Part shown: one piece after another, positions 42,838 to 54,666 of the stretch
Layout of the letters: the number at the start of each line of letters is the position of its first letter
Numbering within the stretch: the stretch's first letter is position 1
Origin: Okapia johnstoni
Taxonomy: Eukaryota; Chordata; Mammalia; Artiodactyla; Giraffidae
Assembly: GCA_024291935.2 (NCBI GenBank)
Contig: CM044306.1
Location: forward strand, 3,296,501 to 3,360,500
Reading direction: 5' to 3'
DNA length: 64,000 bases
Notes under the pieces: model-generated
Seen by the model: the letters and a program-made list of their open reading frames with translations, nothing else
What the model was told of the DNA's origin: nothing
Databases searched by the model: none
Position numbers and translations under genes: made by a program

Positions 42838-43036
42838 ATGGACAGTTGGTGAGAAGTTGCTCTATAACACAGGAAGCCCAGGCCAGTGCTCTGTGATGAC
42901 CTAGAAGGGTGGGATAGGGAGACGGGAGGGAGGCTCGTGGGGGAGAGGGTTAGATAGTATAATTATGGCTGATTCTTGTTGGGTGTGGCAGAAACCAACA
43001 CACCCCTGTAAAAATTAAAAAAAAAAACATTGAAAA
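42838..43036 (+). mobile_element. ruminant L1 3' UTR fragment
   Basis: atggacagttggtgagaagt, gctctgtgatgacctagaag, gataggagacggg-like G-rich run, attatggctgattcttg, aaccaacacacccctg and poly(A). It follows the same order as the copy at 55911-56115. 5'-truncated. Confidence 0.82.
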
Positions 43037-44410
43037 AAAGTAAAGACTCTTAATGGGATGTCTAGATTGTTTTCTGGTCTAGAGGAAGGAGATTGTCTGG
43101 GGAATGAGCACGGTTGTTTCAAGACATGGAAGACACGGCGGAGGGCAGTCTGCGGAGAGAAATGTCCCAGAACCCAGGAAGAAGGTTAGATTCGGGCAGA
43201 AGAGGGCCTCGTCTTTCCAGAAGGCGGATGGATGGAAAGAGAGATAACTGACGGGGACTGTTCCTGCTTCCCTCTGGAAATCCCAAACAGCTAAGAGACA
43301 ACTTTGCCGGCCAGTAATTGATGGTACCATGTCGCAGTGCCTGCATCTGGCAGGAAGAGCACATGATTTAGGACAAGGGGCCTGCCTCCCCGTCTGCTTT
43401 GGGGCCATTAGTTGGGGAAAAAAATAGGCTTGGCAAGTCGAGGAGGGAGAGGGGGCAGATGGACTCGCCCTGGGTCCAATCTCACTGTATTTTTATTCTC
43501 TGTGGAGAAGAACAGATGTTCCTTTTTCGTTGAGAGAGGCCAGGCTTCCTCCTCAACTTCATTTTTAACAGGAGGTTTCGAGAGAGGCCACCCACAGCTC
43601 TGAGCTTTCCCACTGAGAGGAAAAATAAATGCCAAGCCCATGTGCACTGAGCAAAGAGAAGCAGCTAAAAAAAAAAAAAAAAATCCAGATCTATAGCCAG
43701 TCGTGCTTGGCTGGGCGAGTGGCAGAGATTCAGCTTGCCAAGCCTTTATATTATTATTATTTTTAACTATTAATAGTTCATTACCACTGATAGTAGGCAA
43801 CCTAAAAACTTGTTAATGATAGTCCAGTTTACTAAGCCCAGAACATCTGGAAAGTTCTTAGAAAAGTATAACATTGATACCGAAGCATAGATGATGATGA
43901 ACATGTGATATATAGTATCAATAGTACAAATGAGATTATAACACTCAGATCAGATTTATATGATGATGGAGATGGTGTAGAAATGGTCAAAAATTATGAG
44001 TACTTCCAGTGGGAACCAGAGCTTTCTCTCATAAGGAAGGAGGTCCCAAGAGCCTCTGGGGTGGGAACAAATAATGAGGTTGTAACACAGGTGGCTGACT
44101 TCTCCAAATATAGTGTTGTGTGACTTTCGCAAAGCTATTTAACATGGCTATGTATCATTTGCCTTGACCCTAGAATGCTGGGTCTAAAAGCACATTCTTT
44201 ATAGGGTTAAATACATATATACATACTTTGCATGCACTTATATATTATATTTAATATTATTTTTATTATTATCTGTTTTATACTATGTTTATTTATTGTT
44301 TATGTTTTAATCCATCGAGGCCCTGGTGGGAAAGGGAATTTCCATATGATTCAGATACAGACACTTTAAAGAAAGTGTTACTGAGATAAAGGTGAGTTAA
44401 GGTCCCAGAA
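43037..44410. other. unique sequence
   Basis: No recognised repeat apart from an A run at 43668-43682. 44090-44170 faintly resembles MIR. Minus frames of 109 and 130 codons (43079-43800) have no known domain. Confidence 0.5.
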
Positions 44411-44620
44411 GGGCTTTCCAGGTGGCTTGTTGGTAAAGAATCTGCCAGCCAATGCAGGAAATTCAGGTTTGATCCCTGGGTTGGGGAGAGCCCCTGCAGG
44501 AGGAAATGGCAACCCACTCCAGGATTCTTGCCTGGGAAATCCCATGGACAGAGGAGCCTGGTGGGCTACAGTCCATGGGGTCGCAAAAGAGTCTGACATG
44601 ACCTAGTGACTGAACAATAA
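44411..44620 (+). mobile_element. Bov-tA SINE, full length
   Basis: gggctttccaggtggcttg head (A box damaged), B box caggtttgatccctgg, and body to catgacctagtgactgaac. Confidence 0.93.
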
Positions 44621-45082
44621 GGACACATAAAGGGATAGTAAAGTGTGAAGAGACTTAGCAACTGTGGGAAGCCATGAGCACCCAAGGGACATAGAAGAAA
44701 ATAACATTATCAGAGGCAGGTGTGATCTGCAACTACTGGGACCATGGGAAAGGGAATATCCGAGTGAAAAGGAACACCCCGGGGTGGGGGGGGGTGGTCA
44801 CTGGTCATGAAGGCACACAGCCCCTGCTAGAGACTGGGCATCCATACAGGAAGGAAACAAAAGTCTCTGATCTTTTCTTCCACCCTGAATCCATTGTAGA
44901 TGCCTGCTGTTGGCTGAAATCAACAGAGTCCAACCCACAAAGGGAATGCTGATACTTTCTGCGAAGGTCCAAACTGCAGGGCACAGAGCAGGACAGAGGA
45001 GAGGCTAGAAGGGACCGGGAAAAACGTGACACTGAGTAAAAGCACTAAAGATGGTCCCTAGAAAACGGTACCGGCCTAAGGG
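44621..45082. other. unique sequence
   Basis: Contains a G run (ggggtgggggggggtgg near 44780). No gene or recognised repeat. Confidence 0.5.
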
Positions 45083-45181
45083 GGGCGATGCTCAGTCCTG
45101 CTTGACTCTTCGTGACCCCGCGGACTAAAGCCCACCAAGCTCCTCTGTCCATGGGATTTTCACTGAGCCACCTGGGAAGCC
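45083..45181 (-). mobile_element. Bov-tA SINE, internally deleted
   Basis: Body from gcgatgctcagtcctgc to tccatgggattttc joins directly to cactgagccacctgggaagc. About 110 bases of the middle are missing, while both ends remain. Confidence 0.88.
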
Positions 45182-45227
45182 CAAGCTTAATAGTATTAGC
45201 TAAAATCATTGTGTGATATGTATGTAT

Positions 45228-45228
<1 letters not shown>

Positions 45229-45280
<52 letters not shown>
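45229..45280. repeat. (CA)n microsatellite
   Basis: About 25 CA units ending in atata, just before a SINE head. Confidence 0.95.
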
Positions 45281-45284
<4 letters not shown>

Positions 45285-45471
45285 GGCTTCTCTGATAGCT
45301 CAGTTGGTAAAAAATCCGCCTGCAGTGCAGGAGATCCCAGTTTGATTCCTGGGTCGGGAAGATCCAGTGGAGAAGGGATAGCCTACCCACTCATATATAT
45401 ATACAGAGGAGCCTGGTGGGCTACAGTTCATAGGATTTCACAGAGTTGGACACAACTGAAGTGACTTAGCT
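45285..45471 (+). mobile_element. Bov-tA SINE with TA run inside
   Basis: ggcttctctgatagctcag head, B box cagtttgattcctggg, then a gap: about 27 bases of the body (after ctacccactc) are replaced by atatatatatacagaggag (45395-45411). The end cacaactgaagtgacttagc is intact. Confidence 0.9.
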
Positions 45472-45540
45472 TATATATATATACATATATAAATATATAT
45501 ATGTATATATATATATATAAACATATATATATTTTTTTAT
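45472..45540. repeat. (TA)n-rich microsatellite
   Basis: Interrupted TA tract with an occasional catata, grown from the SINE tail. Confidence 0.92.
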
Positions 45541-45677
45541 ATGGGGAGAATTTACATGTTATGTATGTGTCTAGCACTTATCTTCAAGGTTTATTCAGAG
45601 TTGATGGAAGAGATAGATTTTAGATACTTATGAACAAAGGGATATATTCTATTTGGGAAGGTGTATATCCAGCCCTT

Positions 45678-45755
45678 TGCTGCTGCTGCTGCTAAGTCGT
45701 GTCAGTCGTGTCCGACTCTGTGCAACCCCATAGATGGCAGCCCACCAGGCTCCCT
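45678..45755 (-). mobile_element. Bov-A2 type SINE, 3' end only
   Basis: (TGC)n at 45679-45691 is the complement of the Bov-A2 (CAG)n-like tail, followed by taagtcgtgtcagtcgtgtc and cagcccaccaggctccc. It is the only copy here with that tail. Confidence 0.85.
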
Positions 45756-47053
45756 CAGGATATTCAAAAATTAACTAATTAATTATCAATAATTTACTAA
45801 AAAGAATTGCAGAAGATTTTACATAAGGTAGCTTTCTACATCAGCCTGAGATCAATGTTCTAACCTATTGATTTAATAACTAATGAATTGGGTGCAGTTT
45901 TCAACAGAGATTCCAATATAACGCGTATTACTAAAATACTAGAAATAAAGTGAAAAGAATACTGAATGTAGAGTAAGAAAAGCTATCCTCTTTATGTATT
46001 GACTTATCTTACCTTTTTATATTTAACTTAAAATCAGCACTATCTAAATTGCTATTTTTCAAATTTGTGCTACTGATTGTTTTCCTTGTGGACCACTGAT
46101 CATCAATAGACAAAAAAGGTTTCTTCACCTCTGCTTAAGCTAGAATGATTGCAAAATAAAAACAGCAGATACCTACTCAGATAATATTTAGTGTGTAACT
46201 TTTATACTTATCCCTAGACCCAATTTCACTGGCATAAAAAAAAAAAAAAAACTGCTGGAACTTATATTTAAAGATGTCTGAGATTTAAATAGTAGAGAAT
46301 AAAGATAACCAGAGGTAAATTCATACAATTTCTTTTAGTGACAGAGAAAATGGGACCCTAGGAAGCCAAAGATTCAGTGACATATAAATATTCAGAGGCG
46401 TATCTTGAAGCCAGGTTTCATCATTCTTACGTCAATGGTGAAATACAGAATGAATAATTTTCCTTTGATGCATCTCCAACTTTCTTATCCATTATTTCTC
46501 AATGTTTTCTTGTTGGAAAGCACAGGCTTATCTCTTCAGTTCCTGGAAGTTTCAGTGCATTTACATGGTCAGTTAACTCCAGCCTTGAATCTTCTGGATT
46601 TCTGTACTCTGCCCCTTCAAGGCTACACCGTCTCCAGTTTGCATGGAGAAGCAGAGCGTGAGAAGCCACTGAACAGTGACCTGTCTTCCCAAGTGGCAGC
46701 TTGGCTGAAACTGACTCTTCTACAAGTGTTTCTCGGATATGAATGGCAAACATAGTCTATGCATACTTGCAGGGGAGTTAATGGAGGATTAAAAAAATCA
46801 GTGTGACACTCAAGTTAAACCATGTGTTATGTATAGATGGCAGATGAGACCCTGAAAGGAGCCTTAGTGTATTAGACCACCCTTTGGCAGGTTCTGGAGA
46901 GTAGAGAGAAGTGTTTGGGATATCAATTTAATCTTGAGATTCTGATTAGTGCTGTACCAGGAGTTCCAAAGCAGAACGGATGACAGACAAAGGCCAAACC
47001 CTTACATCTCAGTGTTAACATCCTGTTGCATATCTGATATTAACAATGTCCCT
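45756..47053. other. unique sequence
   Basis: 1.3 kb with no recognised repeat except a 15-A run near 46237. The open frames at 46405-46755 (116 codons plus) and 46499-46753 (minus) overlap on opposite strands and have no known domain. Confidence 0.5.
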
Positions 47054-47180
47054 TGGGGACTTCCCTGGTGGCTCAGTGGTAAAGAATCCGCCTGCCAGTG
47101 CAGGAGACATGGGTTTGATCCCTGATCCAGGAAGATCCCACATGCGGAGAAGTAACTAAGCCTGTGTGCCACAATCATTA
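47054..47180 (+). mobile_element. CHR-type SINE, 3'-shortened
   Basis: ggggacttccctggtggctc head, catgggtttgatccctgatc B box, gaagatcccacatgcgg, then ctaagcctgtgtgccacaa. It stops before the long CHR tail. Confidence 0.88.
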
Positions 47181-47192
47181 GGTTTGAAAATC

Positions 47193-47402
47193 TGCAGCTT
47201 CTAATAGTGTCCAATTCTTTGTAATCTTTTGCATTGCAGCTTGCCAGGCTCCTCTGTACATGGGATTTTTCAGGCAAGCATACTGGAGTGGGTTGTCATT
47301 TCCTCCTCCAGGGGATCATCTCAACTGAGGGATCAAATCCTTGTCTCCTATGTCTCCTGCACTGCAGCTGTATTCTTTACTGGCTGAGCTATCAGGGAAG
47401 CC
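47193..47402 (-). mobile_element. Bov-tA SINE
   Basis: gcagcttctaatagtgtcc to gctatcagggaagccc; B box decayed (gggatcaaatcc). It adjoins the CHR SINE after about a dozen bases. Confidence 0.92.
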
Positions 47403-47517
47403 CGTGGTTCTCATATCTACTTCCTTCTCTGCATCAGTACTTTATTTCAGGTTTTCACTGTTTCTTCCCCAGGAGAGTGAGATTGTCTCCTGTCTCTAAT
47501 TTAAATTTTATTAAGGT

Positions 47518-47728
47518 ATTTCCTGGTGGCTCAGACGGTAAAGAATCTGCCTGCAATGCAGGGGACTTGGGTTCAATCTCTGGGTCGGGAAGATCCCCTG
47601 GAGAAGGAAATGGAACCCACTCCAGCATTCTTGCCTGGGAAATCCCATGGACAGAGGAGCCTGGAGGACTACTGTCTAAGGGGCCACAAAGGGCCGGACC
47701 CGACTGAGCAACTAACACTTTCACTTCA
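47518..47728 (+). mobile_element. Bov-tA SINE, full length
   Basis: atttcctggtggctcagacg head, B box tgggttcaatctctggg, and body to gactgagcaactaacac. Confidence 0.93.
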
Positions 47729-48965
47729 TTCAGCATTTTGTGCCTGCAACGCCCCTTTCTGAAAGCTCCTGCTGCTTTTTTTCTGCTTCATTTCTACAAA
47801 TTTGCTGGAGAAGCATCATCTCCAGAATGCCTCCCTGGGACTCCTATGCTGAATTCGATTCTCTTTTCTGCTTTTTTCTTACTACCTTTTGCCTCGCTAT
47901 CACTTACAACACTGCATTTAAATGACTGGATTAATCCTTTGCCTTTTCCACTAAAAGGTGAAATCCTCCAAGTCCTTGCCTGCAGTTTTCACATCTGCAG
48001 GCTAAACACTTAGTGGAGGAGAGTCTGGCATCAAGCAGATGGTCTGTGTGTATTTACTGACTGAACCAGACTACTGTAATCCAGATAAGAAGTACAGAAT
48101 GTGTCACAATCACAGGTTATTATTCTGAGGTTCAAGTCAGCAGCTGGAGAAAGCAAGCTGATTCACTAAGAAGGTCTTATTTATTATTATGCTGCCAAGG
48201 TTAATTTTATATGTTTGCTTACATCCAAGTTATTGTGCTTTGGATAAAATGGTGACCTGCCGTTTGGATTTCACATATTTTGCTTCTCACAGCAGGGAAT
48301 GGTACTAAGTCAGCATTTTTATGTCCTAGACTACCTTCGAGGCATAAGGTCTTACTTAAAATAATAAATGATCAGCCTTCAAGAGTCAATTAGAATCAGA
48401 ATCATAACAATTTCTTTCTGGAAAGGACAGTCTTCAGAGACGTGTATTTCAACTGCAGTTGAACTGACTCATGAATTTGATAATTGTTCCTCCTGCTGTG
48501 AAAGTTCGCTTCCATTCTGCTCTCAGCCCAACATCTACAGTCTTCTGCAACTGTAGAATCCGTTGAAACCTCCAAAACTGTTATATAAAAACATGTCTCT
48601 GTTTAGCGACTATTGCAGTCATTCAGAAACAGTCTGGAAACTATAAAATTTCGTCAAATGAACATTTCAAGGATGGAAGTCATGTTATTGTTTTTCTTCA
48701 AACATATTGTTTTTAGCCTAGAGCAAAAGCAAACTTTCAGGGGTCCCTGCAAGGATGTCTGACGTGAAGTGTCCCTTGAGCCGAAGGTGTGTCTGCTGAG
48801 TGGGAAAGGGTCAGTGGGGCTTCTTCACAGACAGTGTGCAATGCCTTTTCAGACCGGTTACTATCTCTGGGGATATTAGTGCTGGGTCCTGGGAAATGGC
48901 TGCCCTTTGAAAAGATTACTCTGTGAGATTTTATGTATATATGTGTAGACATAGATACGCATGTA
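47729..48965. other. unique sequence
   Basis: 1.2 kb without recognised repeat. 48060-48560 is even in composition and repeat-free, a possible conserved segment. No exon structure. Confidence 0.5.
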
Positions 48966-49296
48966 CCCCTGCACGGATTACAGCCTTGTCATGGCAAAGG
49001 GGCTGCAGTAACTCAGTGACGCCAGGAGCCACCGAAGAAGGGCGGGTCCCAGTGGAGGGTTCTGACAACACGAGGTCCCCTGGAGGAGGGCAGGGCATTG
49101 CCTCGAGAACCCCCTGAACAGCACAAAAAGGCAAAGGGATTTGACACAGCAAGATGAGCCCCCCGGGTCAGAGGGTGTCCAGTATGACACTGGGGAGGAG
49201 CGGAGGGTGTACTTACGGCTCCAGAAAGAAGGACGTGGCGGCCAGAGTGGGAGCGACGCGCAACTGTGGGTGTGTCTGGTGCAGAGAGTAAAGCCC
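48966..49296 (+). mobile_element. BovB LINE, 5' end fragment
   Basis: tacccctgcacggattacag, ccttgtcatggcaaaggggc, gtggagggttctgacaacac, gaaccccctgaacagcac, then ggtgtccagtatgacactgg, ggctccagaaagaagg and cagagagtaaagcccgat. I read this as the BovB region upstream of the endonuclease domain. It stops at a TA microsatellite. It is unusual because BovB copies normally keep the 3' end, not the 5' end. Confidence 0.7.
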
Positions 49297-49370
49297 GATA
49301 TATATTTATATAATATATGTTACACACACATATAACATCCGTATATATAATATATATACACATATTATGT
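49297..49370. repeat. TA-rich microsatellite
   Basis: Interrupted tatata/acacac stretch between the BovB 5' fragment and a SINE. Confidence 0.85.
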
Positions 49371-49371
49371 G

Positions 49372-49583
49372 GAACTTCCCAGGTAGCGCTAGTGGTAAAG
49401 AATCTGCCTGCCAATACAGGAGACATAAGAGACTCGGGTTCAATCCCTGGGTGGGGAAGATCCCTGGAGAAGGGCATGGACACCCACTCCAGTATTCTTG
49501 CCTGGAGAACACCATGGACACAGGAGCCTGGCGGGCTACAGCCCGTGGGGTCGCAAAGTGAGACACGACTTAGTGACTGAACA
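49372..49583 (+). mobile_element. Bov-tA SINE, full length
   Basis: acttcccaggtagcgctag head with the cataagagactcggg insertion typical of one subfamily (also seen at 52072 and 61675), B box gggttcaatccctggg, and end cgacttagtgactgaac. Confidence 0.93.
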
Positions 49584-51848
49584 ACAATAATAGTAGTCTA
49601 TGGCATTTATGTGACATGAAATACATTAAAATAAATTCTTTCACTCCAAAGCCAATGCTATCATCATGTACGCTTTTACAGTTGCCTGACTCCTCCACTG
49701 CTTCCTCCCGGCCAGGCATGTACACACACACACACACCGGGAGAGTATCCTTTATAACCCTCTGCTCAAAGGGTGCAGGGCTGTTTAGAATCACATCACA
49801 GATGAAGTAGAGAAATTCAGTTTAAGGCCTAGCTCTCATGAAGATCACCTCAATTTGGAAAGTTAAAAAAAAAAAAAATTGGAACCAAGATGGAAGAGGG
49901 GACAATTCATCAGGGCACTGCCTTATCCTGGATTCTTCACTTCACTTTGAAAGCAGATCCACTGGCCTGGAGCTCTAGGCTGCACAGGAAATAATGGGCA
50001 ATTACTCAGGTCACGTGACCGCTGTGGATGGTGAAACCATATAATGCCCCCGCTCTCCTCCTACACACCCTCTGCCCCCAAGTGCACGGTGTTTTGTCTA
50101 CACCGACTTTTCCAAATTTAGCCCAGGTATGCTGTTTCAGGAGCTGAGCAGCTACTACAGTTTGAGACCTGTCTTTCCGTCCAGCTTTGCAGAGCACAGT
50201 GTCTTGGTAAATTACAAAACGTTTAAGTGTCTCGTGGAGGCTGTCAGACGCCAGAGGGAGTTAAGGCTCTCCTTCAGCAGTGATGGTCCATGTGTTTGAT
50301 TTTTAAAAGGCTCCCATGAAACACTGAAGTGGGGAAATAAATACGTTTATTTTTTTTAATTTTTAAGGTACATTGTGAATATATAGAGCTATGTATTTGG
50401 TAGCGTTTCTATGGCATTTCACTGCTCTTTATTTCTCTCTGTATTACTCTGTGAAAGTGAACAATGCAGTTGATGTAAAAATGATGGAAATTTCCAATGT
50501 GCAGAAGTCCTGACTTTCTTATTGCAAGTGAGTTTGTTTTCAGATTTAGGCAGAAAGAAGAAATTCCTCTCTTCCTTCTTAAATTTAAGCAGACTGTTCC
50601 TAAGTGCGTTTTTAAAAAGGCTACAGAGGTAAAACTAGGCCACAGTAGGGATATTGGCTCCAGGAAAAATAGTCTGATTTACACTTGGATGCAGTTATTT
50701 CAACTTTCAAGTGATGTGATCTTACGGAGACCTTGGTTCCAAAAATATGACAATGTATTAAGTAGAAAGTCAAACTTCACAGGATCATTTTATTTCCATT
50801 AAATTCCACTCTGAATGTTACAGAAGGCAATTTTTGGTTTTTATTATTGTTAATTCCAAATATAATAAATATTCGTCTCAATCTGAGTTGATTTATTATC
50901 ATTTAAAATAGTAGACTATTTGAACCTTTCACTATATAGAAGGTACCATAGGATTTGGTCCAAACTACTGTTTTTTTTTTTTTTTAATTTCTCTTTTGCT
51001 AAAAGTAGCATGGACTAAATTCTTAGAAAGCATACCTTATAGATATAACATTTTTTGAGGAAACACAGTTACTAAAGAAGGTATCATAGAAATTTTAGTT
51101 TTGTGAAAAACAATAGTAACAATACATGTACAGCTATTAGGGAATATTGTTAGCATGTACTATGCATGCTTACCATTTTCTATTTTGTTCATATTCTATT
51201 GAAATTTTCTTTTTCAAGCTTGTAATTTCCCCATGATTAGGCCTTTTTAAACTTGATATAGCATTTTCCAATCAAGTACTGACTGAAATGTGCCATCAAA
51301 ACTAAGCTTAAACACACTTTTGAGTCTAGTCTAAACAGCCTAATACCTGTCAATTTCTTACAAGAATGCAGTGGTGATTAACTTTAACATACTCAGGAAA
51401 GGATAACAAAAAATCTGAACTCTGTTATCGCACGGAGGGAGGCAGAGTGTAACGTTAGGATCACAGATGGTGGAGACCACGGGTCTTGAACCCTCCTTGA
51501 AGTAGGATCCAAGTTTCTGGCCTCCTACTTATTATCTCTTTGACTTTGGCCAACCTGTTGCACAGGTTCACATCTCATCATCTGTATCAAATTACCTTGA
51601 CCTCTCTTATTTTTATCAGCTGTTCACAACAGAGTGAGACCATAGAAATGTGAGGACTATCGGAATTCATGATAGTAAATTCTTCAATCTGTGTCTGCCC
51701 TATAATGTTGTAAAAGTTCCCATTATTATTTTTAGATACTGACTAATTCACATCACTGTGAGCAGGAGAGGAAAACAGGGTGTAGGAGGCAGGAAGCTGA
51801 GACAGTGGTGTTTATTAGCTGAGCAGGATCTAAAATAAAAAAGGTCAG
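49584..51848. other. unique sequence with MIR relic
   Basis: 2.3 kb with only a short (CA)n at 49718-49737, an A run (49866-49878), an 18-T run (50970-50987) and the MIR listed next. Mostly AT-rich, no exon seen. Confidence 0.5.
51430..51650 (+). mobile_element. decayed MIR SINE
   Basis: gaagtaggatccaagtttctgg-like tRNA side, cctacttattatctctttga and tggccaacctgttgcacag, then tctcatcatctgtatcaaat. This is the MIR order in sense orientation, heavily diverged. Confidence 0.6.
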
Positions 51849-52070
51849 GAGTTCCCAGCTGGTCCAGTAGTTAAGAATCCACCTGCCAATTCAGGGGACA
51901 TGGGTTCAATCCCTGGTCCGGGAAGATACCACATGTTGCAAAGCAACTAAGCCCATGCGCTTCAATACTGATGTTCGTGCCCTGGAGCCCGTGCTCTGCA
52001 ACAAGAGAAGCCACTGCAATGAAAAGCCTGAGCACCTCAACTAGAGAGCAGGCCCCTGCTCACCATAGCT
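51849..52070 (+). mobile_element. CHR-type SINE, long form, left part
   Basis: agttcccagctggtccagtag head, B box gggttcaatccctgg, caaagcaactaagcccatg, and aacaagagaagccactgc. It is cut by the next SINE and resumes at 52304-52365 (acaactagagaaaacccac to caaaaataaataaataa). Confidence 0.9.
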
Positions 52071-52071
52071 C

Positions 52072-52303
52072 GGGTTTCCAGGAGGCACTAGTGGTAAAGA
52101 ACCCGCCTGCCAGTGCAGGGGACATAAGAGACGAGGGTTTGATCCCTAGGTGGGGAAGATCCCCTGGAGGAGGGCATGGCAACCCACTCCAGTATCCTTG
52201 CATGGAGAATCCCCATGGACAGAGGAGCGTGGGGGCTACAGTTCATGGAGTTGCATAGAGCGGGACATGACAAGTGACTTAGCGCGCACACACACCCCCC
52301 CCC
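52072..52303 (+). mobile_element. Bov-tA SINE inside the CHR SINE
   Basis: gggtttccaggaggcactag head, cataagagacgaggg near the B box, and body to cgggacatgacaagtgac. It ends in cgcgcacacacacc and a C run (52295-52303), after which the CHR element continues. Confidence 0.93.
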
Positions 52304-52365
52304 ACAACTAGAGAAAACCCACACGCCTTGGTGAAGACCCAGCATAGCCAAAAATAAATAAATAA
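52304..52365 (+). mobile_element. CHR-type SINE, right part
   Basis: acaactagagaaaacccac, gtgaagacccagcatagcc and the (aaat)n tail complete the element begun at 51849. Confidence 0.9.
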
Positions 52366-52941
52366 TAAAATAAGATAAAATGTCAATGTCAGCCTCATTT
52401 TAATCAGATTATCTTAACTTGGTTGACATGTGGAACTGGGGATGAGAAATAAACATTCAATCCAAACCCTACCAAGAAGGTAGTGAGCCCTTCTCATGAC
52501 ACAGGCTGAACGTGAAGGTGAATGAGCGAAGCCTCCTGGAAGTTAGAAACAGGTCTCAACACAAAGAAATATCTTAGGGTTTAAATAATCCCTGGTATCA
52601 GACCAGTACTTGTCATGCATCCTATGCTAAGTGTCTGCACAGTTGCTCTCAACACCTTTCTAAGTTTGTTAGAATTTACATTCAGGAAACATCTTTGCAT
52701 TCAGATTCAGCATCCTTTCAACACTTTTGAAAAAAGAGAAAGGAACACAGAATGTGAGCTTAAATGAAATGTGTCAGTGTTCTTGCGAATGTAGACAGAA
52801 GGACCCTTTGCAAAGTGCTTTATAGTAACTTTAGTGTTTCAGATGTAGTAACCTCAGTTCATATAAGGCTCCATTAGAGCCATGATTTAAAACATCAGTG
52901 CTCCTTACCGTGGTGGGGGGGACATTGTTGCCAATGCTAAG
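52366..52941. other. unique sequence
   Basis: No gene or recognised repeat. Confidence 0.5.
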
Positions 52942-52955
52942 TCTTAAGGGTTAGT

Positions 52956-53165
52956 GTGTGCTAAGTTATGTCTGACTCTCTCTGACCGCACGGACTGTAA
53001 CCCACCAGGCTCCTCTGTCCATGGGATTCTCCATGGACAAGAATACTGGAGTGGGCTGCCATGCTCTCCTCCAGGGGATCTTCCCAACCGAGGGATCGAA
53101 CCCGTGTCTCTTACATCTTATGCTTTAGCATGTGGGTTCTTTACCACTAGCACCACCTGGGAAGC
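52956..53165 (-). mobile_element. Bov-tA SINE with TSD
   Basis: gtgtgctaagttatgtctg to caccacctgggaagc. Two small insertions: ccatggac repeated near 53030 and a ttatgctttagcat stretch in the tRNA-like arm. Flanked by tcttaagggttagt (52942-52955) and tcttaaaggttagt (53166-53179). Confidence 0.95.
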
Positions 53166-53179
53166 TCTTAAAGGTTAGT

Positions 53180-54665
53180 AAGCCAGCCATTTGATTGTCT
53201 TCAATCTGCTTTATGAATCGCCTACAAGTCTCTTTCTCCTGGCTGGACATGATTGATGTCAGCATGCATCAGCACCAGGGACTCTGCCTTCTCTACTGAG
53301 CTTCCCTTAAGAGGATCACCTACCATGGGGAACAATAAAAGATAGCTGGGGCTTTTAGAAAAATGGGTAGGGGTGGGGAGAAGATCCATCTATTTCATTA
53401 CTAAACCTCAAATAAATAGATGACCTTGCTAGAGGCGCCCTTGGAGCCCTAATGTGATACAAATTGATCGACATATATTCTCCCTGTAGAGAACTGTGAA
53501 CGGTTCAGCTCGAAAGAGCCAAAGACAGAGTTAAATCTCTTAAAATATCACACCCTTGGTGCTTCAACCATTTTCCTTTGTTGCTCTTTAATTTGAGACA
53601 TTTGTCAAGGAAAGAAAATATATGTCTTATGGGAATTCCCTTGTGGAGTTACAGAGGATGCAAATCTGGCCTGAGATACGGTGAGCTTTCCAAGAATGTC
53701 AAAACTCACACGGTTGCTTTTCTCATTTATTGCCCAGTTTTTCAGCTGGAGCTGGAACATGGTCCCTGCCTCCATCTGACAATGGATATGTACCGAGTAT
53801 GAGTAAAACTCGGCCCATATGCTTTAGACACCTTAGGATTGCTGCTGAAGCCAAAAGGCTAAACTTTCCTCCCCCAAAGTATTTAAAAAGGGCGTGGAGA
53901 AAAACCACCACAACAACAAGAGCTTGGGCTTGTCATCAGGAGGAAGGAAACTGATGCATCTCATGGTTTGTTTGCCTGCTTATCCCAAAGAGTGAGCTCC
54001 TTCGCTGGGATCTCTTACTCAGCCCTACGTTGTTTGGAGCAGACCCGTTTCCGTTCCAGAACCTCAATATCCTCCTCCGTTATGTGCAAAGATCAGAGTA
54101 TGTCACTTTTGAGGCCTTTTTCTGAGTCTGTGGTTTTTAGTATTTCATGTCGTTTGGAGACACTTCATTCCTGAAAATCAGCAAACAGAAACTGCCAACA
54201 AGAACACCTATGAAAAATATAACTTCTTTAACGGCTTATAAGAAAACCAAAATATCAGGCAGTAGAAGATGCCAAAAGCTCATTATGTTTTTAGTAATAC
54301 ATTTTAATTAAATTTCTTCATTCCAGCAATCTGTACCTAAAGAAATCTGTGCCTAGGTCACAGAATCTCAAGTCGCAAATGGATCCTTTGGCCCTACTTC
54401 TTTCTTTCACAGAAGAGGAAGATGTGGGCTAAATTTCAGAGCTCCCACACTACAGGAGATACCGAGAGATGAAGAATAATTGTAAAAATGGGGCTCTAGT
54501 GCTTCCAAACATGTGTGTTCTATATGTGTTCTATATGTGTTCTATATGTTCTACAGACTCTATACAAACAGTAATTACTAAAATGCTTCTGCGTAAAAGT
54601 ACAAAGCTGAACAGTATTTATACCCTTGCCCTTTAAGGGACTTTGATATGAGGGCTGTGATAGAT
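53180..54665. other. repeat-free block, possible conserved DNA
   Basis: About 1.5 kb with no repeat that I can name except a tandem 12-mer (tgtgttctata, three times, 54510-54550). 53420-53760 has the even, TAAT/CAAAG-rich texture typical of conserved noncoding elements. No exon seen; frames of up to 74 codons only. Confidence 0.35.
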
Positions 54666-54666
54666 A

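Noticed and set aside
43408..43800. 130-codon minus frame
   Set aside because: Contains a phenylalanine run from the A homopolymer at 43668-43682; no domain or exon context.
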